Part shown: one piece after another, positions 1-9,264 of the stretch
Layout: every line of letters starts with the position of its first letter
How positions within the stretch are numbered: the first letter of the stretch is position 1
Assembly: GCA_022925895.1 (NCBI GenBank)
Contig: JAKSYS010000823.1
Coordinates: 1 to 21,536, forward strand
Direction of reading: 5' to 3'
DNA from: Fragilaria crotonensis
Taxonomy: Eukaryota; Bacillariophyta; Fragilariophyceae; Fragilariales; Fragilariaceae
Length of the DNA stretch: 21,536 bases
Program-made: the position numbers and the translations under genes
The notes under the pieces: model-generated
What the model was told of the DNA's origin: nothing
The model's database searches: none
What the model saw: only the letters and a program-made list of their open reading frames with translations

Positions 1-5
1 AGGCG
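1..5. repeat. Target site duplication, left copy (AGGCG)
   Basis: The five bases AGGCG lie directly before the left LTR and recur directly after the right LTR at 6648-6652. A 5 bp duplication is the usual size for Ty1/copia integrases. The window begins exactly at this duplication, so nothing can be said about the left flank. Confidence 0.85.
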
Positions 6-182
6 TTCAAATGTGTACGTAACGGCCGACTCTTACCTTAGAGAGAGACGAGATAAACGATAAAGTAGTAACACAAGAAGCGTACAAAAGTAGTAAACGA
101 TAAACTTGTGTCTACGTCTGCTCTTGTCTCTGATTACTACTGTACTAGCGGTTTCCGTACTGTATCGTCCGTATTCAAACGG
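6..182 (-). repeat. Left LTR (3' LTR of the minus-strand copia element)
   Basis: The 177 bp match 6472-6647 at every base except one indel (AGAGAGAGAC here, AGAGAAGAC there). The LTR edges are set by the AGGCG duplication. Read on the element strand it starts CCGTTTGAA and ends TTTGAA, so it lacks the usual TG...CA termini. Inside are two copies of AAACGATAAA about 40 bp apart. Confidence 0.9.
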
Positions 183-189
183 TCCCCGT
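183..189 (-). other. Candidate polypurine tract
   Basis: On the element strand the bases just before the 3' LTR read ACGGGGA, a short purine run in the place where plus-strand priming should occur. It is weaker than most polypurine tracts, and only its position supports the call. Confidence 0.35.
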
Positions 190-335
190 AAATCATGAAT
201 TCGCCTCGTGACAGAATGATTTATCCTCATTCCACCTTGTCCGCAAAAACGACCTGGTATTAAAGCCCGCGGACTCCATCCGCTCCAGGGGTAAACGACC
301 TCGCGCAACGGTCGATAACCCAGGGCATGCCATTC

Positions 336-888
336 TTAATACATAATGTGGCGACATAGTGCTCGACGACGGTCTGCAGTGAGTACCTTCGTAAATAGGT
401 CGGCCAAGTTAGTCATGCCGTCCTCTTTTCCCACGTATGATCTTCGCGGCAACAGCCTCGCGTACTGCATGATAATTGATTGCATTGTGCTTCTTTGCAA
501 GCATTGATTCGGGAATAGTTGTGTTTTTCACGACACCGTTATTGTCGCAGAATATATTGGCCGGACCATCAATTGGCACGCCAAACATTCGGAGCTTATA
601 TCGCAACGCGACAAGCATGTCCTTCGCAGCTCGAAGCGCGACAAATTCACTCCCAAAACTGGAGGATTCAACGGTATTTTGCCGTTTCGAAAACCAAATG
701 ATCGGCGCATTCTGAACGTAAATGATAATCCCAGTATGCGATCTTCGAGTAATAACATTTCCTGCGTGATTCGCATCAACAAAACATGATATATTCACAC
801 ATTTACCTTTTGGTTCTGGCATGTTCGGGGGTAGTTCCTCACATACGTCCCCGTAAAAATCTCGCCAATCGGCATCAGAGTTGAACAC
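336..888 (-). pseudogene. Copia pol, RNase H domain (3' end of pol)
   Basis: From 888 leftward the frame encodes the end of the RT thumb/connection and the RNase H domain. Motifs are SCFVDANHAGN (first catalytic Asp), ESSSFGSEFVALR (Glu and the following helix), FCDNNGVVKN (Asp) and KKHNAINYHAVREAV, as in copia RNase H. The open frame closes early at 409. A 2-nt gain near 425 (a lost GT repeat) would continue it to a TAA at 336-338, ending in a typical NLADLFTKVL segment and a HIMY terminus. It is joined to the preceding RT piece (795-1469) by a frame change near 905, best explained by a lost C in a CCCC run. Confidence 0.88.
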
Positions 889-1469
889 ACGTTCATCGAT
901 ATCAGGGTTTTCGGATCGAAAACAATTCGAGCTCCATTCTCATGCTTCTTCAAGTATGCGAAGATGTGGTATAATGCCTCAAGGTGACCGCGCCGTGGCA
1001 GTGCCTGATGTTGGGACAATTGCGATACTTCGACAAATATGTCGAGGCGTCCGAGTTCAATTGCCCATCGCAGTATTCCAATTAATTGAAGGAAACGCGA
1101 CCCCATTTCGTCACTAAGTTCAGGAGTTACATCCAGCTCGGGTTTATAGCCGCTGGGGAATGGATTCCTCGCCGTTGACTTCAACTTCGCTTCCGGATCG
1201 TCTTCTGCAATTAATGCTTCGACAACTTTGATGGCGTTCTTGACATAAGTCTTACTGCCCATGGCCCATTCCACTTTACCATTCGGCAATTGGACCTTCT
1301 CCATATTGGCTCCAAGATATATATCGGGCTCATGGACACTTTCCGGTTTGAGCTCGTACAATTTGCCCAATTCGTCCATAGTTTGTTTTGGTTCCTTCGC
1401 GAATATCAGGATGTCATCAACGTATACCAGCACCATATCATAGTGCGTTCCGGCACTGAATCCATACAT
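795..1469 (-). pseudogene. Copia pol, reverse transcriptase C-terminal half
   Basis: The segment starts in the RT palm with the catalytic box YVDD (1413-1424) followed by ILIFAKEP. It continues through the thumb with SRFLQLIGILRWAIELGRLDI and a HLEALYHIFAYLKKH stretch, all usual in copia RT (RVT_2 family). The last ~30 codons (after FDPKT) are out of frame; the correct continuation is in the RNase H frame. It overlaps the preceding integrase-RT frame at 1438-1469, showing a frame change just upstream of YVDD. The RT would otherwise have all three catalytic Asp residues. Confidence 0.88.
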
Positions 1470-3549
1470 CTGGATCTGCCTGTGTTGATGTAAAGTTCAT
1501 ATGACACAGCGTTGCCGCCAAGTCCGCACGCCAGGCAGCGCCTGATGATTTGAGTCCATATAGGGCACGCGTTACAATCAAGACTTTACCGCGGTCTTCG
1601 CCAGTTTCAATGCCGCCTTCAAACCAAATCTTCTCACGGCACGATGCGTTTAAGTATGCATTAGTTACATCCCCCGCCAGCACGTCGAGGTCGTTCAGAC
1701 CAGCAATCAGAAACGCCAGGCGTACACTGTCGCGCGATACCACGCTCGAGTAAGTTATTGATCCTGGCGTGTCGGTCGTGTGCCCTCCGGCAACAAATCT
1801 TGCCTTTCGGGTGAAATCCATTTTGACGTCGAATATCACATGACATCGAATTTCTTGAAAACCAATCATCGATGGCTCCTTTCCGCTTCGTGCTTGCGCG
1901 GGTGATATCCCGTCAGCGCTTTTCCACGCGACTTTCACCTTTGTCATCTCCTTTCCTAGTGCCTTGCGCCAGAAGTCGGTTCCAGTCTCTTCGTCAATCG
2001 TCAGGGCTTCTTCGACTGTCTTTGGCACACGTATGCCGAATTTGTGGGTCGTACGCCAATAGCGTTTGACCTTCGCAACAATGCGATTTCGCTTCCGCAG
2101 AACCGTATGTACCCACCAGTTAAACGCTGGCTCATTGGCAATTTTGTTTGCCACTGCATATTCTGCAACTTGAACAGGATAGGCGTCTTTTAAATCCTTC
2201 AATGGTAGCCAGTCCGAAGACCCGTCCTTCCACGAGACCAAAAGGGACCAGCCTCGGGTTGTCGGTTTCGGGATACGATTCCCATTACGACTTGTGGTGA
2301 AACCATCTGCGATTTGAATCGCCGAGTTGTCAGACCTGTGGTCAGTGATCTCGCTCAATAATTGATACTGATTTCCTTCAGAGTCAACCTGTGCATACAT
2401 GCACTCTGCAATCACATTTGCGAAGTAGTTCTCAGTGGATCCATCGGTGAACTCCACAACGTATTCTCGGGTATCGAACAGGGGGTTGGAATGTGCACGA
2501 CCAATCGGTTCGCCAGAGGTACCCTTTGCACGTTTGACCACACGGCCTTTGCGTTCGCTGCCGGTACCGACATCGAATATTAGTTCTGCATTCAAATACT
2601 TGTCAATTACGTCGTCGTTGATGTCGTCGGCATCCAACGTGTCAGGGGTATCCATATCACCATAATCTTCATCGGTGCGTACGGTGCCACTCGGCACCTC
2701 ATCAAACTCGTCTTGGATATAAAATCCGTCAGCTGCATTAACCATAAAGTTCTGATCTGACAGACGCTCGTCAACTGCGCGGTCGAAACTCTCGATTTCG
2801 GTTTTGACGTCATTGTTCAGGTAGTCGTCACGTACGACATGTTGTACCGTAGTTCGGGCAATTACATTGCCGGATTCAAGTAGTAGCCAATAGCATAGAT
2901 CGCTCCCGACCCGGTGGGCAACACCAAGCCATCGCGCGAGACGTCGCCCGCTGCCGTCGATTTCGATTTTCTTCTGGTCATAGTACCATACGCGATCGTA
3001 AAACTCAAAGTCGATCCACTCGGATATGTCTGGTGTCTCACCGGTGACAATCTCAATCCCGGTGCGCAGTTGTTGGCCACGAGGAATTCTGTTTAGAATG
3101 TTAGTCTCATAGACCAGACCATAATCCCACAGACGAGGTGGGACTTTCCGCTTGAGCATGCGATTCCTCCATCGCTTCTTGAGCTCGCCGATTTCTCTCT
3201 CGGCCGCGTAATTCTGATTCGATCGTCCAACCTCAGATCGCTTTAACCTGATCTTCAAACGATTTACCTCCTTCATAAAGTCAGTCTTAGGACCAACAAT
3301 TTCAGGAGCTCCATCAGACAATAAGGAGTCGGGAATGCCAACATCGTCGGCAAATTCGGTCAACGCCCGAGCGACTTTCGATTTCGAATCGAGAGGATGG
3401 ACCGTGGTGAACGATCCGTTAGTGAATACTTGCGCGCACGTGTTACCCTGGATTGATATGACCTTCGAGAATAAGGTATCAGTGAACCAGTCCCCGTTTA
3501 GGCGTCGCCGGTTCAGGTGTAAGTGATCAACACGATATCTTCGATGCAA
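1438..3549 (-). pseudogene. Copia pol, integrase core and reverse transcriptase N-terminal half
   Basis: This is the longest open stretch (703 codons). It begins inside the integrase. The DDE triad is D24 (WFTDTLF), D79 (LLSDGAPE) and E117 (AAERE), with spacing of 54 and 37 residues. After it come the integrase C-terminal part, an acidic linker (about 245-325), a VEFTDGS segment (~365), a chromodomain-like stretch (433-466), and the RT fingers and palm with ARFVAGGH, the first catalytic Asp in LAGDVTNAYLN (D627) and ALYGLKSSGAAWR. The frame is lost after DPDVWIQ, just before YVDD. Integrase before RT marks Ty1/copia. No real initiator is implied; the ORF is one piece of a gag-pol polyprotein. 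Confidence 0.92.
2152..2253 (-). other. Chromodomain-like segment between integrase and RT
   Basis: Residues 433-466 of the integrase-RT frame contain LLVSWKDGSSDWLPLKDL followed by a helix-like VQVAEYAV. The V-x-W-K-[DG]-S-x-x-W-x-x-L-x-x-L pattern is that of a chromodomain. Chromodomains usually occur at the integrase C-terminus of gypsy chromoviruses and are unexpected in copia. The call is by pattern only. Confidence 0.5.
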
Positions 3550-3940
3550 CGGGTGAACCGCCGTTCTTACCCCGCGCTGGGTAGTTACCTGAAGGGTTCG
3601 CTTGGCCGTCTCGAGGCCAATATTCCATTGCGACTTAGATTCTCAAAGGTTACAGTCGAGTGTCGTTCGCTCGTGATCGTTGCGCTTATCCCACCGTGCG
3701 TCCCCGTAAGCGCAGAGGACACGAGAATAGCATTCGCATACAAAGAAGACACGCAACGCGGGTCAGAAGTGGGAAGATCGCCGTCGGGGTGCAGTCGAAT
3801 GGGACCATATATCCCGTCCAGCGGTCGATATACAGTCGACGGCACGCGCTGGATTCCGACGCGGTGCAGACATGTGCATGTCCGCGGGATTCCAAGTCGG
3901 CGAAGTAATTTCGACAATCGGTAGATTCGACATTTCCCAA
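3550..3940 (-). pseudogene. Copia pol, linker and N-terminal part of integrase, frame-broken
   Basis: This stretch joins protease to integrase core. One frame gives ISATITSERHSTVTFENLSR (about 3640-3700). After a one-base shift (AAA to AA) near 3638 the text continues as WNIGLETAKRTLQVTTQRG and runs into the integrase core ORF at 3549. A further frame covers the MSNLPIVEITSPTWNP segment (about 3880-3930) following the protease. No HHCC zinc finger could be made out with confidence. Continuity in position and style with both neighbours makes it part of pol. Confidence 0.7.
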
Positions 3941-4437
3941 TCAGTGGGGACGCGTGACTCGAATGAAAGATTCGGTCCCGAAACGGTAAGGGAATAAAAT
4001 GGAATCCAAATCAAGGCCAATCGGTCGGTGCGGATCCCATGGATCATCACAAACGCCGTAGCCATGGGCTCGGATCTGATGGGGGTTGATTAAGGAGCAG
4101 TGTAAATCACTGCCAAACCACAGCACTTGGTCAGCGACCAGGACGACAGAGTCGCCGGTTGTGGGACACGTGTACGTCGTAGCACACTTCGCAATCGGGA
4201 CATCTGGCTTCGGTTGATACTCCGCAGAAAGGGAGAAACATTGCAGTACTCGCCCGAAAGTTCGAGCAAACGCCAATTCGGTCCAGCACACGTGGTGTCA
4301 GCGTGGTTATCGATCTCATTGATGGCAATGTTGCCAGGGGTTGGTTCATTGGGCTTATGGTGTGTGGGGCCCGTGCGCCTTGCACTTGAAATTAACGCGT
4401 GTGCCTGCGCCTGACGTGCACCACTGGCCTCTGCGAG
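3941..4437 (-). pseudogene. Copia pol, aspartic protease
   Basis: The active-site region INEIDNHADTTCAG lies at about 4282-4326. In copia proteases of this lineage the catalytic motif reads D-[SN]-H-A-D-T rather than DTG. Downstream a one-base loss in a T run (about 4226) moves the frame to FSAEYQPKPDVPIAKCATTY and WFGSDLHCSLINPHQIR, a typical protease C-terminal part. The protease frame is open all the way back to the gag stop at 4438-4440 with no shift, so gag and pol are separated only by a TGA codon. Confidence 0.82.
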
Positions 4438-5980
4438 TCAGGTGTTGTACGCGCCGCGACCGAAGCTACGACCGTTTTGGGAGCCACGCTCCGTTATGTC
4501 GGACACAACCGACTGGTCAGCCGGCGCACTAGATGTATTCGTCGTCTCGTTGGAGTTCGGGTTCGCTGCAGATACACTGCTAGTCGTTCGATTTGTATTG
4601 CTCCCTTGGTAACTCTGGTCGCCTCTTCCGCGGCCACCACGGCCGCCTTCTCGCAACTGTATGACGTAGGAGCGCATAGAGCCAAGACGCTCCCATTCAT
4701 CGGAAGTGAAATTCCGGTGAGGGTCAGTGATATCGACGTTATTCGCATATGTTCTGCGTTCGTTGCCACGCCCGCGTCCGCGACCGTCTCGTCCCCGTCC
4801 GTTGCTGCGACCACCGCGTTGGCCACTACGACCGCCGCCTTGACGGGCCCTGCCACGGCCGCCACGCTGATCATTGGATCCCATTGCGCTGACATATCGG
4901 CGTTTGTTGCCCGAGTGGCGGTTGGCATAATCCAACTGGGCTGCGGCATGAATGCTCGAAATTAGTCAGACAAGAACTCAACGGCCTTATCGAAGTTGGC
5001 GCGATAGTTCTGATAGACGTTGACCTTTGCAGACGTGATACTTGCGTCCGTAGAACGGATACCAAGAAGCATCTTGTCGACCATCTGCTTCTCAGTTAAT
5101 TCCTCGCTCTTATCTTTTGACAATACATGGAAGTTCTCCTTGAGCTTCGTGACGAATTTCTCAAACAGGAACACCTTCTCGTCCTTATAATGCAAGCGAG
5201 AGATTTCCTCTTTAGCTTTTTCAACACGTTTGTTTAACTCTCCCGTGCCATCGTAATGCGCAACAAGCGCCAACCATGCTCTTCTGCCATTCGCAGTGCG
5301 ATCGTAACTTTGGATCCATGTCCAAGCATCGGACTTAATACAAGCCGATTTCAGTATCTGGAATACCAGTTTGTTGTCACGCTTGAAGTTTTCGCCTTCT
5401 AGTGGCATCTGGAAGCGCCTCATCTCATCATCGTCGAGAAACAACTCGTCGGTGTAATCCCATTCAGGGCGTACGACATAGTCGATTGGGACCTTCGCGG
5501 CCCCATGATTGCGCTTAGCTTGTTCACAAAGCCGATCTGCCAGTTATCCCAACCAGCATCGGTCTGGCACTTGCCGGGGTCAATTATGTCGATGTCAACC
5601 TTATCAAGGTTGTGGTCAGATTCCTTTCTCGCCATTGCTGCCAACATGACTTCTCGAGTCCACATCTCAGGCTGTGCCTGTAGGCCACGTTTGTCGTGGT
5701 CTTTCACCCAATAGACTAAGGCCTGAAGCCTTTTGATTTGCATCGTTCCAAGGATTACTCTCCGGTAGCAGTTGGCCTTGAGGCCATTCGTTTAGCCATC
5801 TCCGAAACATCGGTCGCCGTTCATGGAGGCAAACGCTTCCATGGAGTCGAGTCCCTCAATATTAATGAAAGTTTCGCGATTAGCAGCATTTGCAATACCA
5901 CAAATGGTAAGTACTTCATGAACAGGGTTTGGTGGTTCGGGTTCAGCAACAGCTGCGGCGACAACGGGTTCAGCATCCAT
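4438..5980 (-). pseudogene. Copia gag, capsid/nucleocapsid, frame-broken
   Basis: The N-terminal part (from ATG at 5980) reads VHEVLTICGI...ETFINIEGLDSMEAFASMNGD. After two frame changes (about 5825 and 5765) it continues MQIKRLQALVYWVKDHDKRG. After a shift in a G run (about 5503) it continues FLDDDEMRRFQMPLEGENFK and KEEISRLHYKDEKVF, as in copia gag (UBN2-like). A last shift near 4966 leads to a C-terminal tail very rich in RGG/RG (4560-4930), which replaces the CCHC knuckle as RNA-binding region. It ends GRGAYNT-TGA at 4438-4440, in frame with the protease. The start is uncertain: the frame may extend upstream of 5980. Confidence 0.85.
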
Positions 5981-6450
5981 CTGCGTATGAATATCATTCG
6001 AGTTAGCACCTAGGTGTACATTGCGTTTGTCTTCCGGGCCGTACCACTATGGGTAGGTTGTGAGGCGGGTCACATTCCGGTCGGTACAGGGTGATCAGTC
6101 CTGACCTCATCGTGCGGTGCCTCACGGGGCCAACGGCCAATTATAGAACGTGGGCAAACGGTACCGATCGCTGACGCCCGCCATGTGGCCAAACAAGTTA
6201 CGAACAGCGTATATCGAGTACCTCAAGTACATGTCGAGGAGCAAAGTATATCGAGTACCATAAGGTACGTAACGGAGTAAAAGATACGCTTCTACGAATT
6301 CCGCTGTAGGCCGTGGTATAAATATTTTCGGTAATCCTCGAAAGTGCAACGAATTCGCAAGAATGTCAAGGTACGAAATTGGCAATGCCCATGAGAATTG
6401 TACCCGCCGCTTCCGTCTCACCCGTTCGTTCAAATCCTTTCTTTCACCCT
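5981..6450 (-). other. Copia 5' leader, no gene seen
   Basis: This is the untranslated leader between the 5' LTR and gag. It holds two direct copies of TATATCGAGTACC (6210-6222 and 6247-6259) and a GTACGTAACGG (6265-6275) that also occurs in the LTR. An open frame at 6122-6433 shows no recognisable domain and is probably chance. Confidence 0.6.
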
Positions 6451-6471
6451 CCAGTTGGGTCTGATAAACCG
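6451..6471 (-). other. Candidate primer binding site
   Basis: The 21 bases next to the 5' LTR read, on the element strand, CGGTTTATCAGACCC then AACTGG. The core loosely resembles the copia-type initiator-tRNA sites, but there is no TGG at the LTR edge. If it works it may use an internal or half-tRNA primer, as known for some copia elements. Only position and weak similarity support it. Confidence 0.3.
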
Positions 6472-6647
6472 TTCAAATGTGTACGTAACGGCCGACTCTT
6501 ACCTTAGAGAAGACGAGATAAACGATAAAGTAGTAACACAAGAAGCGTACAAAAGTAGTAAACGATAAACTTGTGTCTACGTCTGCTCTTGTCTCTGATT
6601 ACTACTGTACTAGCGGTTTCCGTACTGTATCGTCCGTATTCAAACGG
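6472..6647 (-). repeat. Right LTR (5' LTR of the minus-strand copia element)
   Basis: The 176 bp are identical to 6-182 except for one missing base in an AG-rich run. As the 5' LTR it should hold the element promoter, but no TATA-like box is clear. Confidence 0.9.
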
Positions 6648-6652
6648 AGGCG
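6648..6652. repeat. Target site duplication, right copy (AGGCG)
   Basis: AGGCG follows the right LTR immediately and matches positions 1-5. On the gene strand it begins 8 bp after the stop codon (TAG, 6661-6663) of the kinase gene, so the element inserted in the 3' flank or 3' UTR without touching the coding region. Confidence 0.85.
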
Positions 6653-7226
6653 TCTACACTCTACACAACACTTGGCGTCTTTTTCACCCATCTCGTCCTT
6701 CCGTCATCCTCATTGACCTCTGCCACCATCGAAGCCCTCCACTTGTCCTTATTCTCCTCCTTGTTGGCCTTGGCTGCCATCGCCTTCAACGCACCTCCTT
6801 TTAAGGTCTGCTTTTGACCATGTTTTTCTTTGTTCGCCAATGCATCGATTAATTCCTTCATCTCTTTGTTTTGCTCAGAGTTTGGAAGCGCTGCCGCTAC
6901 AGCCTGACACGCTTTGGTGGGGTCCAAAGCTGCTCCTATGTTGATGACAACTCGAACACAAGGCGCAGACCTTGCAAACCATTTCTTGTGCACTGAGATC
7001 ACAAAGGGCTCGTTGTGACCGTGTTCGTTCGATTGCTCACAGACGAAGAACACCTTGTATTTTCTCTTCCATAACTTTCTGACACCATCAACCGCGATGG
7101 GATTGACCTCCACGTTAGTTGGGCACAACTTCAATTGTTCCGCATTCGCAATCAGCAACGCCCACCCTGGCAAGTGACGGTTAACGACGGTCGACAACTG
7201 TTCCTGCCTGTCATTGTTCTCGACCA

Positions 7227-8246
7227 AAAGTCGTCTCTCGTTCCTGTGCCACCATTCGGTCCATGCATTTGCATGGATGACAAAATAAAGATCAACGTCC
7301 GTAAATGGTTGGCTCGAACACTGGTCTCTCAGGCACAAGAGTTGGAAATCGCCAGTGGTGCTGGGAGGGGCCTTCATTACCGCGATATCAAGACAGCGGG
7401 CGCACAGTGGGTGACGTGCCTCTCCTTTACACTCAACAACAGGATCGCGTACGTTGCATGCGGCACATTTGCGGAGATCATCACTATCCGGCTCAGGGTT
7501 CGGTTCACCACTTGAGACTGGGCTGAGCTGAGACATGCGATCATGAATGTATCCACCCTGCACAACGGCACTCTCCCCGGCGTTCAAAGTGGCGGCATGG
7601 TGAAGCTGTGGAAGGACCTCGTCCGTGCTCGACCGTCCTTCAGAGGAAGGTGTGATACACCCACTCACAGTCTTGCAAACTACTTCAAGAGCGCCTGGAT
7701 TCCAGATGACATTCGTATCTGCATCATCTTTGAGTCGTTTCCATCCATCAACGACAGGAGTTTCCCCATTCAAGACGTATGTCTTTGAGACGTTTGTTGT
7801 CTTGCCATCATTCAAGCGCCCTAAAACTAGCTCAGCCATGACAACGCCAAGAGAGTACACATCAAAGGCTGGAATATAGTCACACGTAATGTGGTTCTCC
7901 TTGTTCCAGGTATACCCTGGGCACATGTACCCAATGGTTCCAATCGCGGGGCCTCCGTTAAGCCAGTTTGTTTGGTAGTCGCCGACCAAGAAGCGTTGCG
8001 CTCGTCCTCAACAAACTTGGCAGCCCACAATCAATGAGCCGCGGTGTAAAATCTTCGGTCAGATAAATGTTTGCACTTTTGATATCGCTGTGGAACACTT
8101 TAAAACCTGCTCCACCAGTGTGCAAAAAGTGCACTGCTCTTGCCACTTCGTACATGATTGACAGTCGCTTATCTGCAGGTAGGCGGGCCCTCATGACATC
8201 ATCCTTGAGAACCCGTCGAGGAGCCGTTGGCTGTATATTCATACAG
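7227..8246 (-). repeat. Kinase triplication, unit 1 (1,020 bp)
   Basis: First of three head-to-tail units within the kinase gene. Read on the gene strand it runs from YEYTANGS through the catalytic loop, activation segment and RING-like motif to WWHRNERR. It is the only unit continuing into the original C-terminus. Compared with the others it lacks single bases in GGCCCTCCG, TTGGCCAGC, TTGAGGAAC and GAGGGAGCC. Confidence 0.93.
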
Positions 8247-9264
8247 AAAGTCGTCTCTGTTCCTGTGCCACCATTCGGTCCATGCATTTGCATGGATGAC
8301 AAAATAAAGATCAACGTCCGTAAATGGTTGGCTCGAACACTGGTCTCTCAGGCACAAGAGTTGGAAATCGCCAGTGGTGCTGGGAGGGGCCTTCATTACC
8401 GCGATATCAAGACAGCGGGCGCACAGTGGGTGACGTGCCTCTCCTTTACACTCAACAACAGGATCGCGTACGTTGCATGCGGCACATTTGCGGAGATCAT
8501 CACTATCCGGCTCAGGGTTCGGTTCACCACTTGAGACTGGGCTGAGCTGAGACATGCGATCATGAATGTATCCACCCTGCACAACGGCACTCTCCCCGGC
8601 GTTCAAAGTGGCGGCATGGTGAAGCTGTGGAAGGACCTCGTCCGTGCTCGACCGTCCTTCAGAGGAAGGTGTGATACACCCACTCACAGTCTTGCAAACT
8701 ACTTCAAGAGCGCCTGGATTCCAGATGACATTCGTATCTGCATCATCTTTGAGTCGTTTCCATCCATCAACGACAGGAGTTTCCCATTCAAGACGTATGT
8801 CTTTGAGACGTTGTTGTCTTGCCATCATTCAAGCGCCCTAAAACTAGCTCAGCCATGAAACCAAGAGAGTACACATCAAAGGCTGGAATATAGTCACACG
8901 TAATGTGGTTCTCCTTGTTCCAGGTATACCCTGGGCACATGTACCCAATGGTTCCAATCGCGGGGCCCTCCGTTAAGCCAGTTTGTTTGGTAGTCGCCGA
9001 CCAAGAAGCGTTGCGCTCGTCCTCAACAAACTTGGCCAGCCCACAATCAATGAGCCGCGGTGTAAAATCTTCGGTCAGATAAATGTTTGCACTTTTGATA
9101 TCGCTGTGGAACACTTTAAAACCTGCTCCACCAGTGTGCAAAAAGTGCACTGCTCTTGCCACTTCGTACATGATTGACAGTCGCTTATCTGCAGGTAGGC
9201 GGGCCCTCATGACATCATCCTTGAGGAACCCGTCGAGGGAGCCGTTGGCTGTATATTCATACAG
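8247..9264 (-). repeat. Kinase triplication, unit 2 (1,018 bp)
   Basis: Second unit, matching the first throughout apart from small indels: one fewer T near 8810, one fewer C in TTTCCCC near 8784, a lost C at 8259 and a 3-base loss near 8861. No substitutions were seen. Its reading frame is broken more than in unit 3. Confidence 0.93.

Larger units (their letters stand above)
6..6647 (-). mobile_element. Ty1/copia LTR retrotransposon, CoDi-like, complete but frame-broken
   Basis: The element is 6.6 kb with direct LTRs (6-182 and 6472-6647), flanking 5 bp duplications and, on the minus strand, gag, protease, integrase, reverse transcriptase and RNase H in that order. Integrase before RT defines the copia superfamily. 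The gag with an RGG-rich C-terminus, the protease site DNHADTTCAG and the RT-RNase H text resemble the CoDi copia elements of diatoms (family knowledge, not searched). The coding part is split by roughly ten frame changes and one in-frame TGA, while the LTRs differ by only one base. Insertion therefore looks recent. The broken frames may be sequencing indels, or the copy may have been mobilised in trans. Confidence 0.93.

Noticed and set aside
33-308. 91-codon minus-strand frame running from past the RNase H stop into the LTR
   Set aside because: It is in frame with the pol end but lies beyond a TAA and shows no domain; it is most likely chance openness.
4399-4965. 188-codon plus-strand frame rich in Ala, Thr and Val
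   Set aside because: It is the complement of the RGG-rich gag tail, where biased base composition keeps the opposite strand open.
6122-6433. 103-codon frame in the copia leader
   Set aside because: It has no recognisable motif and sits in the untranslated leader between the 5' LTR and gag.
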